From Bacteroides reticulotermitis JCM 10512 (GTDB taxonomy: Bacteria; Bacteroidota; Bacteroidia; Bacteroidales; Bacteroidaceae), in assembly GCF_000517545.1 (NCBI RefSeq), contig NZ_BAIV01000027.1:22369-86368 (forward strand): DNA of 64,000 nt. The letters run 5' to 3'. Each line of letters opens with the position of its first letter. The stretch's first letter is position 1. Position numbers and translations under genes: made by a program. Shown here in pieces: positions 55,669 through 64,000 of the stretch. A model generated the notes under the pieces. The model did not search any database. It had not been told where the DNA came from and saw nothing but the letters and a program-made list of their open reading frames with translations.

Positions 55669-56043
55669 TTATTTTTGCCTTTTTACAAACTCTCGATACA
55701 TGCTCACTATTTCTTCTATGGGAACACCGAGTGTATAAAGCTGCCTGAAGAAGTAATCAAGTTCATCGCCCAGAAAATTCTCTCTACGCAGCGAACGAAT
55801 GAGTTCCTTTGCTCCGGAAACAACAAAATACCCAATACCTCGCTTGTTATAAATAACCTGTTGCGACTGCAAATAATCAAACGAACGCATCACAGTATTA
55901 GCATTCACCTCCACAATAGCCGCATACTCTCTCACAGAAGGAATACGTTCTTCCTCCATATATTGCTCCAGCAATATCTCATCACAAATACGATCTGCAA
56001 TCTGTAAATAAATAGCTCTACTTTCTTTAAAATTCATACGCAA
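55669..56043 (-). CDS. GntR-family regulator (YtrA type)
   Basis: A 124-residue GntR repressor of the short YtrA subfamily: N-terminal winged helix (IADRICDEILLEQYMEEERI, then PSVREYAAIVEVNANTVMRS) and a brief C-terminal dimerisation helix instead of a ligand domain. YtrA proteins repress neighbouring ABC transporter genes and usually bind AGTGTA-N-TACACT dyads; such a dyad overlaps the operon promoter at 57751-57774. Gene order ATPase-permease-regulator on one transcript indicates autoregulation. Confidence 0.93.
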   Translation of the reverse strand: MRMNFKESRAIYLQIADRICDEILLEQYMEEERIPSVREYAAIVEVNANTVMRSFDYLQSQQVIYNKRGIGYFVVSGAKELIRSLRRENFLGDELDYFFRQLYTLGVPIEEIVSMYREFVKRQK

Positions 56044-56048
56044 GCAAA

Positions 56049-56870
56049 TTACATTCGATTAATAATCTCAGATTCCTTGAAACGAAAATAAGCAATTGTC
56101 CAATTTACTATAGTGAACAATGTACAGCCAATGATCAGCAAGCAAAATATATTTTCTTCTGTCCAATCGCCCCAAAGATTGTAGTAACCCTTACCTTGAA
56201 AAAACATTTTCCCTAAGAAAGCACCTACCGATGTATACACAACAACAATAAGTGCACAGGCTGCAAATGTTTTCAGAAATGAGTTTTTAGGCCAGATAGT
56301 GCTACCCAATACAAATAAAGATTGAACAAAGAAATAACCGGTAACAAATGCACCGAACTGCCAATTATTATCACACAGTGTATAGAAATCCGAGTCGCCT
56401 ACCATATGTGATAGATCAACAGGAGTAATGAAACTCTTCCCCGGATAAGCTAACGAATAAACTACTACACGCGTGTAGTCAGCCATTTTATAAGTAATAA
56501 GGAGAACAACCAAGAAAACAACAGTAAACACGAACCAGCGGGCAAAGAATTTCTCAAAAGGAGTGGCCGGCGTCATTAATACAGAAATACGACTTGTCTT
56601 TGTTTTCAATTTCTCCATTGTAAACGATGCGCTCAAGCATCCTCCTCCCCAAAGAAACCAGGCAAAAAGACCTAAAAGAAAGGTCCACATCGGGTCACTA
56701 GAACTGGAATGATCCCATTTATACTCAAAATAGCCATTCCAAAGCATTATAACAGCCATCAATCCATAGAGCAGAACAATACGAAGTAAATTCGTTTTCC
56801 AACTCTCAACCATTTCCTTACGGCAAAGATTCACAAAGCGAGGTAAGCTGAAAAAGGTGTCTTTTATCAT
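56049..56870 (-). CDS. ABC transporter permease
   Basis: A 273-residue membrane protein with about six transmembrane segments (LLRIVLLYGLMAVIMLWNGY; FVFTVVFLVVLLITYKMADY). It overlaps the ATPase gene by 4 bases. With the ATPase it forms an ABC-2-like exporter. Substrate unknown; YtrA-linked exporters often deal with cell-envelope stress. Confidence 0.85.
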   Translation of the reverse strand: MIKDTFFSLPRFVNLCRKEMVESWKTNLLRIVLLYGLMAVIMLWNGYFEYKWDHSSSSDPMWTFLLGLFAWFLWGGGCLSASFTMEKLKTKTSRISVLMTPATPFEKFFARWFVFTVVFLVVLLITYKMADYTRVVVYSLAYPGKSFITPVDLSHMVGDSDFYTLCDNNWQFGAFVTGYFFVQSLFVLGSTIWPKNSFLKTFAACALIVVVYTSVGAFLGKMFFQGKGYYNLWGDWTEENIFCLLIIGCTLFTIVNWTIAYFRFKESEIINRM

Positions 56871-57721
56871 AGTTCTTTGTTTTGATCGTGAAACAACTGT
56901 GCAATCCTCTCCGGAGTAGCTAGCGTAGCGTTAAAAAGAAGTTCTAAATTGATTTCTGTTTCTTCTCCTTCAACATTTGGTAGTAACAAGCAATTACCCT
57001 GAACAGTAGGAATTGCATATAAAGCTTCCTCCAGCAATTCCCCGTGAGTATTATCCTTAAATAAGAGCTTTTCACATATGCGAGCGGTCGATTCATCTAA
57101 CAACACCTTACTCTCTTCCATGATCAATACATGATCAATAAGCTTATCTATATCACGAACCTGATGCGTAGAGATCACAATCGTTTTATCGTCCGTCATA
57201 CCGGATGCAATAAACTTGCGGAACTGGCTTTTTCCTGGAATATCCAGCCCGTTAGTAGGCTCATCCATCAGCAGCAAAGAGGTGTTGGTGGCAAGCGCAA
57301 AACTCATGAATACTTTCTTTTTCTGTCCCATAGAGAGTGCACCCAGATTCACATCTATATCCATCTCAAAGTAATGAAGATACTTTATCATATCTTCCTT
57401 GCTGAAACGCGGATAAAAAGGGCTATTCAACTCAATATAGCTGACTAAAGAAACTGCCGGTAACTCGAACTCCTCAGGGACAAGAAACATGTCCTGCAAA
57501 GTGATTGGTAATCGACGGCGCACATCCGTATCACGAAACAATACCTTCCCATTCTTCGGGGTCAGCAGTCCTGACATTAAATAAAGGAGCGTTGATTTCC
57601 CCGCTCCATTCTTCCCAAGCAATCCATAGACCCGGCCAGGGTGAAAGGACAGCGAGAACTCATTGAGCACAGGCTGCCTGGATCTACGATAAGTAAATGA
57701 AAGATTTTCTACTGCAATCAT
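56867..57721 (-). CDS. ABC transporter ATP-binding protein
   Basis: A 284-residue ATPase: Walker A GLLGKNGAGKSTLL, signature LSMGQKKKVFM, Walker B LLLMDEPTNGLD and H-loop STHQVRD. The start is placed at MIAVENLSFTY (57721), which follows the promoter box at 57744-57751; the upstream frame would begin before it. First gene of the GntR-ABC operon. Confidence 0.95.
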   Translation of the reverse strand: MIAVENLSFTYRRSRQPVLNEFSLSFHPGRVYGLLGKNGAGKSTLLYLMSGLLTPKNGKVLFRDTDVRRRLPITLQDMFLVPEEFELPAVSLVSYIELNSPFYPRFSKEDMIKYLHYFEMDIDVNLGALSMGQKKKVFMSFALATNTSLLLMDEPTNGLDIPGKSQFRKFIASGMTDDKTIVISTHQVRDIDKLIDHVLIMEESKVLLDESTARICEKLLFKDNTHGELLEEALYAIPTVQGNCLLLPNVEGEETEINLELLFNATLATPERIAQLFHDQNKEL

Positions 57722-57743
57722 TGCATATTCATTAATAGTTAAA

Positions 57744-57774
57744 CAAAGATAGTGTATTAGCATCCTAACACACT
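57744..57774 (-). promoter_or_regulatory. Promoter and GntR operator of the ABC operon
   Basis: The minus strand -7 box is TATCTTTG (57751-57744). Immediately upstream, 57751-57774 is a dyad beginning AGTGTATTAG and ending CTAACACACT, 10 of 12 positions symmetric, matching the AGTGT...ACACT pattern of YtrA-family operators. A TTTG at 57779-57776 may be the -33 box. Bound repressor would sit between the two boxes. Confidence 0.7.
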
Positions 57775-57880
57775 GCAAATATAGAAAATCTTTTAGATAC
57801 ACCAAAGAAAAGCAAATAAAAAGGAGGAGCTAAGATCACTCTCCGCTCCTCCTGTCACGACAAACAACTAAAATTATTCA

Positions 57881-59316
57881 CTATTTGATACCGTCCAATG
57901 CTTTTTTAGCAGTAGCATTAGCAGGTCTATAGCCAGAATTTTATTCCAATATTCTTTAGATTCCGGCAACTTATCAGTCACCAGATAGTAGTATCCTAAA
58001 TAGCTGTAACATTCAATCAAAACTGAATTATAACGAGCATCTTTTTTACCTTCCAGTAAAGTGGCTACTTTCTCATAGAACGGTTTAGCCAATCCGTCGG
58101 TTGTTTCAGGGTCAAGTGCCGAGTTGCTACGAGCTCTCCAAAAATTACCTACGTAGCTATCGGGGTTAACTTCTGCAACTACAGCGAATACAGAGTCTGC
58201 TTTAACCAAAGCATGCTTACGGTCAGCAGCATCAGTAGTCGACAAAGAATCGGCATGCGTACCTGCTCCATAATAAAGACGACCTAGCTGATATTGTAAA
58301 TCAACAGTTTGTTTTTCTTTATCCAGAGAGGTAATATATTTCTTATAAGCGTCAATCGCTTTCTTATAATCGTTTTTCTGCTCATAAACAGTCGAAATAT
58401 TCTGATATAAGTCAGTTTTCGTAGAATCAAGCTCAATCGCTTTTTCATATTGAACTACTGCTTCATCATACTTCTTTAATGCATCGAGCAAGTGACCATA
58501 ATACATATAGTCCAAATAAGAATAGTCTGCCTTGTCTGCTTCATTAAAAAACAGATTCGCAGCTTTCTGTGCTTCATCAAAACGTTTCAGGTCCGTATTA
58601 TTATACATCGCCAAACGATTGAATGCTGCATGCTTAGGATTCTTTTGCAAACCTAAGTTAGCCACCTCAAGTGACTTTTCAAAGTTATGATTCAAGAACA
58701 AAGCAAACGAATACTTCACTAAGTCACCCTCGGTAGCTGTTGCATCCGTGGCAACATGCGAATAATATTCCGCTGCCTTACTAAAATCATTTTTAGAATA
58801 ATAGATCTCCGCTAACTTCTTATCAACCGCTTTATTATCCGGTTCCAATTCTTTTAACTGAGTTAGTTTTTCGATTGCAAGTCCGGCGTTCGCAGCTTTA
58901 TAAATATCTGCATACTTCAGATAAGCCTCGGTACAACGCGAATCAAAATAGATTGCTTCTTCATATTTTTGAGAAGCTAAACCTGCATTTTTTTGTTCTA
59001 CAGCAATATCTCCTTGCAAAACAGAGACAAGTGCCGATTTTCCATTTGCCTTTTTCCCTAAAGCTGCATACTCTTCTGCTTCAGTTAGTTTGCCTGCTTT
59101 CAAATAGGTTTCACCAATAGCGACCAAAAGGTCTACATTTTTTTTATTTTTTCCTTTAATCAGCTGCGATGCTTCTTCAGCAGCTTGAGCCGGATTATTC
59201 TGAATAGTTTCTTTCAACTTAGCAACCCCAGCCTGCCATTCCGCAGTGGTCGATTGCGCACAAAGTGATCCGACAGCTATAAATGCCCCGGCCAAAAACA
59301 CTTGAATTCGTTTCAT
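57881..59316 (-). CDS. Periplasmic TPR protein of the Ton operon (one frame break)
   Basis: A signal peptide (IQVFLAGAFIAVGSLCAQS) is followed by about ten tetratricopeptide-like helix pairs, e.g. DEAVVQYEKAIELDSTKTDL and YKKAIDAYKKYITSLDKE. It probably organises a complex with the TonB machinery. Near 57934 GACCTGCTAATGC should read GACCCTGCTAATGC, changing the tail from LLMLLLKKHW to PANATAKKALDGIK and ending the gene at 57881. Restored length is 478 residues. Last gene of the operon. Confidence 0.85.
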
Positions 59317-59334
59317 TAGTTATTAATTTTAGTA

Positions 59335-60279
59335 TTATTCGTCTTTTACATGGACAATGCGTACAGGCTGAGTAGCCGGTACAAGACCAGATTTTAAGAT
59401 AACCCGTTGTCCTTTATCAGATGCCATGAAAAAAGTGAATCCCCAAGAGAGCCCATTACGGGGATCATTCAATAAGGCATAAATTGGGCGAGCTAATGGA
59501 TAGTTTCCATAATACAAATAAGCTTGATAAGGTTTATAACTGTTGCTTGGCGTAGCCACATCATCAGCACTTACCGCCATCACTCTTATTTCATCCCGGA
59601 AGCTAAGATTCGTAGTATCGCTTCGATTACCCAGCCAATTCACACCAATAATCCCAACCGCGTCGGGTGTTGCTGCTACGTAGTCGATAACCTGCTGATT
59701 CGTGTTCAGAGCATGTACGTCAGTTGTAGCCAAAGGCTTACCACCACACACAGAGTCGATAGCGAAACGCACGGTACTCGAGTTCTTATTATCAAATACT
59801 ACTTGAATATTTTTCAAACGAGATGCCGGATATATTTCTTTCCATTGTGAAACCTCGCCAGTTAAAATACGTTGGAAGTCACGAACAGTTATAAGAGAAT
59901 CTGGATTCTGACGATTTACAATCAACGCCAATCCGTCTGTCGCAAGCTTTATCTCTCTAGGAGCAAAATTACGGCTGCGGAAAGATTCCAATTCAGCTTC
60001 TGTGAACGTACGAGTCGCAATTGCTAGTCGTACACTATCCTTCAAAAGCAAATTGATCGCTTCCACTTCCGTTGTATAACGAGGAACAATCCCGGCTAAT
60101 GGGTACATGCCCTCAAATACATCGATTTCTTCCTGCACAATAAGCTGAAAGCTCTCATCTGCTGCAATAGCTACCACACCAGAGGAATATGTATCTGTAC
60201 GGCCATCTTTTGGTTTCGGGCGACATGAAGTCACCAGTACCAAAAAGACCATACCTATTAACCAGAATTGTTTCTTCAT
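59335..60279 (-). CDS. PstS-like substrate-binding lipoprotein
   Basis: A 314-residue lipoprotein (lipobox LVTSC, Cys19) of the phosphate ABC transporter binding-protein fold (VAIAADESFQLIVQEEIDVF; RLAIATRTFTEAELESF; VFDNKNSSTVRFAIDSVCGG). No pst permease or ATPase genes are near, so phosphate import is doubtful; its place between tonB and the TPR gene suggests a role in the Ton complex, a recurrent Bacteroidetes arrangement. Confidence 0.85.
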   Translation of the reverse strand: MKKQFWLIGMVFLVLVTSCRPKPKDGRTDTYSSGVVAIAADESFQLIVQEEIDVFEGMYPLAGIVPRYTTEVEAINLLLKDSVRLAIATRTFTEAELESFRSRNFAPREIKLATDGLALIVNRQNPDSLITVRDFQRILTGEVSQWKEIYPASRLKNIQVVFDNKNSSTVRFAIDSVCGGKPLATTDVHALNTNQQVIDYVAATPDAVGIIGVNWLGNRSDTTNLSFRDEIRVMAVSADDVATPSNSYKPYQAYLYYGNYPLARPIYALLNDPRNGLSWGFTFFMASDKGQRVILKSGLVPATQPVRIVHVKDE

Positions 60280-60281
60280 TA

Positions 60282-61097
60282 TTATTGTAATTTAAACATT
60301 ACAGGTACTGTAAATTTCACACGTACGGCTTTACCGTTCTGCTTACCAGGAATCCACTTCGGCATGCTTTTAACCACACGCACAGCTTCTTTATCCAGAT
60401 AAGGGTCAACGCCACGCGCAACATGCACATCGCTAATAGAACCATCACGTTCTACTACGAATTGAATAATTACGCGGCCTTGTGTTCCATTTTCCTGAGC
60501 AATAGTCGGATATTTGATATTCTTACCAAGGTAAGACATCAATTCAGACTGACCACCAGGGAAAGTAGGCATCTGCTCTACCATGTCGAAAACCTTTTCA
60601 ACTTCTGGTTCAGCCTGCGTTACAATCTGCTTTACGTCAGCAATATCCTTACCATGTGCTTCATCATTACCTTTTACGTCAGCAATAGAGATAGCGACCT
60701 TACTAGAAGTCAATTCTTCCTGACTCTTGATTTCACTATCTTCATTTACTTCCTCATCCTTTTTAATGATAGGAGCTGTAAATTTGATAGAGCTTCTAAG
60801 TGCAGGAGGAGGAGGAGCTACCGGCTCAACACGTTTCATCTCTTCTTGCTTAACCTCTGGTGCCTCCAATTTAGACAATTGAGTTACCTCAGTCATAACC
60901 TCTTTCTGTTCCGGAGTAGCCAATTTGATTAGCGTAGGGATACTAAAACCAACAATTGCAAGAATCACCACAATAAGCATCGCCCAATTGTGTCGTTTCC
61001 CAGAGTTAGCACGCATCCGATACGCTCCATAGGCTTGATTTTTACCTTCAAAAATCAGCTCACACCATTCGGGAGAAGTCAAATCTAATTTTGCCAT
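60282..61097 (-). CDS. tonB: Energy transducer TonB
   Basis: A 271-residue TonB: an N-terminal cytosolic stretch, one transmembrane helix (WAMLIVVILAIVGFSIPTLI), a proline-containing linker (RVEPVAPPPPALRSS) and a C-terminal TonB domain (FPGGQSELMSYLGKNIKYP; GRVIIQFVVERDGSISDVHV; VRVKFTVPVMFKL). It transmits proton-motive energy from ExbB-ExbD to outer-membrane transporters such as SusC-type channels. Confidence 0.95.
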   Translation of the reverse strand: MAKLDLTSPEWCELIFEGKNQAYGAYRMRANSGKRHNWAMLIVVILAIVGFSIPTLIKLATPEQKEVMTEVTQLSKLEAPEVKQEEMKRVEPVAPPPPALRSSIKFTAPIIKKDEEVNEDSEIKSQEELTSSKVAISIADVKGNDEAHGKDIADVKQIVTQAEPEVEKVFDMVEQMPTFPGGQSELMSYLGKNIKYPTIAQENGTQGRVIIQFVVERDGSISDVHVARGVDPYLDKEAVRVVKSMPKWIPGKQNGKAVRVKFTVPVMFKLQ

Positions 61098-61126
61098 TTT
61101 ACTTTTCTTTTTTAGGTGTTACATCA

Positions 61127-61780
61127 TTATTCGGTAGAACCTTGTGATAAAGCTCCCTTTGCATCATAATTCTGCATTAAGAATCTATCTGCATCAACGA
61201 TATCTGTTATCACATATTTACCAATATTACATATCTGCATTTCATCCAGAGCATCAATCAGATTCTTATAAGAAGCATCATCAGTAGCCTTAATAATTAT
61301 AGTTGGAGTATCTTTTCCTCCCTTTATTTCAGTAACTCTTTTCTTATAATCCGCATCTGTTATCTTAAGTTCCAACTTTTGCTGTTTCAAAGCTCTCACT
61401 TCGTTAACAGCAGCCGCATTTTTTCTTAAAAGAATGTTACGAAGACCATCAGCTCCATAAGTTGTTTCCTTCAATGAAGTATAATCCGTATAGTTCGGTT
61501 CACCTTCATAGTAGTAAAGTTTGTTCTCAGGGCCTAACAACAATGTTAATGCTTGAGAAGCCTTTACCTCGGTAAGCTGGTCTTTCGTTAAATCTTTCTC
61601 ATTACTAGGCATGCTTATTTCCATCGTCTGAGGTTGACTCAGAGTGGTACAAAGCATAAAGAAAGTAATAAGCAACATGTTCATGTCCACCATTGGGGTA
61701 AAGTCTACCCGGACATTCATTTTTTTCTGCTTACTCTTACTTCTTTTTCCGCCACTGCTTTCTTGTACTTCAGCACTCAT
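61127..61780 (-). CDS. exbD: ExbD/TolR-family protein (second copy)
   Basis: A 217-residue protein with the ExbD start VRVDFTPMVDMNMLLITFFM, in which the Asp in PMVDMN is the proton-conducting residue. A long periplasmic domain follows (TIIIKATDDASYKNLIDALD). Bacteroidetes Ton operons usually have two ExbD paralogues; this is the one next to tonB. Confidence 0.93.
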   Translation of the reverse strand: MSAEVQESSGGKRSKSKQKKMNVRVDFTPMVDMNMLLITFFMLCTTLSQPQTMEISMPSNEKDLTKDQLTEVKASQALTLLLGPENKLYYYEGEPNYTDYTSLKETTYGADGLRNILLRKNAAAVNEVRALKQQKLELKITDADYKKRVTEIKGGKDTPTIIIKATDDASYKNLIDALDEMQICNIGKYVITDIVDADRFLMQNYDAKGALSQGSTE

Positions 61781-61792
61781 AATTCCTCCTTT

Positions 61793-62397
61793 TTATTCTT
61801 CAGATGTAGTTTTGAGAGAAGTAATCAGATTGTACCGATTTTCCCGCAAGTCCTGAAGTGAGTTCATAACATTCTTAATCACTGAGTATGGAGTTGTAGC
61901 ATCGGCCTTAATAGCAATACGCAGATCAGCGTTAGCAGAGCGTGCATTACGCACCCAAGACTTAAACTGATTGTCTGTACTATCGCAAGGAATACCTTCA
62001 TTCGGCAACACTTTATCTCGTTGTTCATCCGAGAGATTCAAGAATTGTTGCATACTTCTAATAGGTACTCCGAAAGTTGGAGACAACACAAATTTACTCT
62101 CCTCTTCAGGGGTAAATTTAATACCATACTCATTACCCATACTCTCCAAAACGGCCTGCATATCCTGCCGCTTATCGAGCTCATAAATACTTTGCCTGAC
62201 GGATCAATCAAGACCTGGAGTATATTAGTCTCCGGGATCTTAATTTCCGAGACAGAGGCTGGAGTAGTAACTTGCACCGGCTCTTTCTTTACGAACGTTG
62301 ATGTCAACATAAAGAAGGTAAGCAATAGTACAGTTACGTCACTCATAGCTGTCATATCTATGAACGTATCTTTCTTTTTAATTCGCGCTCTACCCAT
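61793..62397 (-). CDS. exbD: ExbD/TolR-family protein (first copy, one frame break)
   Basis: Starts MGRARIKKKDTFIDMTAMSD, with the conserved Asp in MSDVTVLLLTFFML. Near 62191 GTATTTATGAGC should read GTATTTTATGAGC, giving KVFYELDKRQDMQAVLE and joining the two frames; one T is missing from a TTTT run. Restored length is 201 residues. Lies between exbB and the second exbD. Confidence 0.93.
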
Positions 62398-62421
62398 AAT
62401 TAATAGAATTTAAGTCGCAAA

Positions 62422-63234
62422 TTAATGAGTTGCTGCAAAAGTCTGTACAATAGAGAAACCTACTTCGTCAAGACTATAAGTCAGTTTATCAATTTTATTA
62501 GTGAAATAGTTGTAAGAAATTACAGCCAATGCACCAGTCAAGATACCGAAAGCCGTGTTAACCAAAGCTTCAGAAATACCTTGTGAAAGAGCCAAAGAGT
62601 CAGTACCACCACCAGAAGACAGAGCAGCAAATGAACGAATCATACCGATTACAGTACCCAGAAGACCCATCAATGTACCTAAAGTTGTAATAGTAGCAAT
62701 GATCGGAAGGTTTTGCTGCATCATTGGCATTTCCAATGCAGTTGCTTCTTCCAACTCTTTCTGAATAGCAAGAAGTTTTTGCTCTTTTGTTAATTCAGAG
62801 TTTTTCTCCATTTCGGCATATTTCACCAAAGTAGAAGTAACAACATTAGCTACTGAACCACGTTGTTTGTCACAGATTTCATGTGCCTTTTTCAAGTCAC
62901 CAGCAGACAAAGCCTCTTTGATATTAGCTACAAACTTAGCTAAAGCTCCTCTACCAAAGGCTGAACGAATAGCAAAATAACGTTCAACACTTAATGCTAG
63001 TACAGTAAGCAATAAAGTTTGGATTATAGGAACGATATATCCACCTTTGTAAATTGTACCTAACAAGTTTCCATCCAATGGGTGGTTGTTAGGGTCGTTA
63101 TTCACAAAATTGCTTGGGTTTCCCAAGAGGAATTGGAATATACAAAGGGCTAGTATAAAACAACCGATCATAACCAAACCCGCATTTTTAATTCCTACCA
63201 CTTTATTGGCAGCTTTTTTTTGAGTAGTTTCCAT
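62422..63234 (-). CDS. exbB: ExbB/TolQ-family proton channel
   Basis: A 270-residue MotA/TolQ/ExbB protein with three transmembrane helices (LVMIGCFILALCIFQFLLG; GGYIVPIIQTLLLTVLALSV; NLPIIATITTLGTLMGLLGT) and the conserved LGTVIGMIRSFAALSSGGG loop. Pentamers hold the ExbD dimer in a proton-driven motor. First gene of the Ton operon; promoter at 63358-63327. Confidence 0.96.
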   Translation of the reverse strand: METTQKKAANKVVGIKNAGLVMIGCFILALCIFQFLLGNPSNFVNNDPNNHPLDGNLLGTIYKGGYIVPIIQTLLLTVLALSVERYFAIRSAFGRGALAKFVANIKEALSAGDLKKAHEICDKQRGSVANVVTSTLVKYAEMEKNSELTKEQKLLAIQKELEEATALEMPMMQQNLPIIATITTLGTLMGLLGTVIGMIRSFAALSSGGGTDSLALSQGISEALVNTAFGILTGALAVISYNYFTNKIDKLTYSLDEVGFSIVQTFAATH

Positions 63235-63326
63235 AAATAATTTTTTTTGTTAAGAAATTAATTTTAGTTATTTAGAAAATATTATTTCGTAAAACAGTGC
63301 ACAAGACATACCTCTCGATTAGGCCC

Positions 63327-63358
63327 TAAAGATAATCGCATTCTTTTAAAAAACAAAA
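63327..63358 (-). promoter_or_regulatory. Promoter of the Ton operon
   Basis: On the minus strand, TTTTG (63358-63354), 19 bases, TATCTTTA (63334-63327), a one-base departure from TAnnTTTG. Leader of about 85 bases before exbB. Confidence 0.6.
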
Positions 63359-63666
63359 GAGTAAATTAAAAAAAAGGAGAAAAGCCCACAACTAAACAAG
63401 AATACGCCTTAATGCAAAGACATAATAGTCATTGCATATAATGGAACAAGATGCATACTCACTAAAATAAAAAGATTTTCGTGCCAACATTCTTCCTCGC
63501 AATACGCACAATGCATATTTTAAGAATTCAAGAGAAGCACGTAAATCAAAAAAAAGTTTTATATTTGGTTCTGCATTGCATGTAGATAGAGTAGAGGCGT
63601 TTTTAAGAACAAATTTAGTATTTACTTCATAAGTCACATCACTTCTCTTCCCTGTCGTTTTTCGCT

Positions 63667-63762
63667 TTAATAAAAAACATAGGCGAAGAAACTCATAAAT
63701 AAACCACTCATACTAAGCAGTAATATGATAGGGATTGATATGAATTCCATAAAATCTTTCAT
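63667..63762 (-). CDS. Possible 31-residue membrane peptide
   Basis: An ATG at 63762 opens MKDFMEFISIPIILLLSMSG and 11 more residues ending in FFAYVFY, then TAA. It is one hydrophobic helix with a charged start, the form of small regulatory membrane proteins. A TACCTTTG box lies at 63810-63803, 41 bases upstream. Chance occurrence in AT-rich DNA is possible; conservation would decide. Confidence 0.4.
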   Translation of the reverse strand: MKDFMEFISIPIILLLSMSGLFMSFFAYVFY

Positions 63763-64000
63763 TGTATTCTTCTAGTTATAATAAGATTTTTAATTTCACG
63801 GACAAAGGTAGCAATTTAATGTATCTGTTTGTCGTTATTTACATCTTTTAAATCTAAAATTTCAATCTATTATGAAAATAATTTGTGATTTTATTCATAA
63901 TAGTCTATTTTTTCTCACCATATTAAAATCATTCAACAGCAGGATTCACAGAGCAAATTGTCAAAAGTTAAAACTTTTACATACTTAGCCAAGCATCTAC
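63763..64000. other. AT-rich window end
   Basis: No gene seen. Contains a TAnnTTTG match on the minus strand at 63803-63810 and otherwise AT-rich sequence. Confidence 0.4.

Noticed and set aside
59335..60279. A phosphate uptake system
   Set aside because: Only the binding-protein-like gene is present; no pst permease, ATPase or phoU nearby.
63392..63637. 81-residue minus-strand open frame starting with GTG
   Set aside because: AT-rich, no family likeness, and it lies over the leader of the Ton operon.

Overview
The window is a chromosomal segment of a gut-type Bacteroidales bacterium. Evidence: recurrent TTG-N18..22-TAnnTTTG promoters, almost no Shine-Dalgarno sites, type V pilin lipoproteins, a two-ExbD Ton operon, the long form of IspG, a Bacteroidetes-type glutaminyl cyclase lipoprotein and a BT2156-BT2160-like sugar-oxidation cluster. 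Parabacteroides or a close relative is a reasonable guess, but the genus is not proven from the sequence.

Layout. 1-1.6 kb: start of an exported protein, a CvfB-like S1 protein and a small lipoprotein. 1.75-7.3 kb: arsenic operon arsR-arsC-acr3-(ArsF-like thioredoxin lipoprotein)-(ArsG/CcdA-like permease)-small thioredoxin-arsD-arsA behind duplicated operators. 7.3-8.5 kb: two alkylation-repair genes (ogt, alkA-like). 8.5-10.3 kb: gene-free, packed with 21-23 bp tandem arrays, a 32-bp direct repeat and strong hairpins. 10.3-15.4 kb (minus): rpoN, PAP2, gcvH, purE, ispG. 15.6-19.7 kb (plus): aminopeptidase P and two esterases. 19.8-23.4 kb (minus): small membrane protein, TGS-type nucleoside kinase, aquaporin. 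23.6-30.3 kb (minus): regulator, two Gfo/Idh/MocA dehydrogenases, DUF1080 lipoprotein and a xylose-isomerase-like protein, probably a 3-keto-glycoside pathway. 30.5-35.2 kb (minus): type V pilus lipoproteins. 35.2-36.4 kb: repeat-rich gap. 36.4-43.1 kb: rubredoxin, an unusual histidine kinase without the phospho-acceptor His, Ca-type P-ATPase, HAD hydrolase, ribF, CPBP protease. 43.4-45.9 kb (minus): sufE, glutaminyl cyclase, LD-carboxypeptidase. 46-48.1 kb: ptb-buk. 48.27-48.35 kb: candidate small RNA. 48.5-51.9 kb (minus): secreted protein, pnp. 52.1-54.4 kb (plus): thioredoxin-like lipoprotein, greA with a terminator in its leader, HIT protein. 54.6-54.8 kb: tRNA-Phe and tRNA-Pro. 54.8-57.8 kb (minus): GntR-regulated ABC exporter. 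57.9-63.2 kb (minus): exbB-exbD-exbD-tonB-pstS-like-TPR. 63.7 kb: possible 31-residue membrane peptide.

Two genome-scale observations stand out. (1) Ten genes are each interrupted by one or more single-base deletions, 12 in all and never an insertion, mostly explicable as shortened homopolymers; several are housekeeping genes (ispG, pnp, exbD). This looks like uncorrected long-read consensus error, so these genes are annotated across the break. (2) At least six intergenic arrays share a 21-23 bp period (usually exactly 22) while differing in sequence; the arrays at 9.7 and 43.2 kb share a core. I cannot match them to any repeat class I know.
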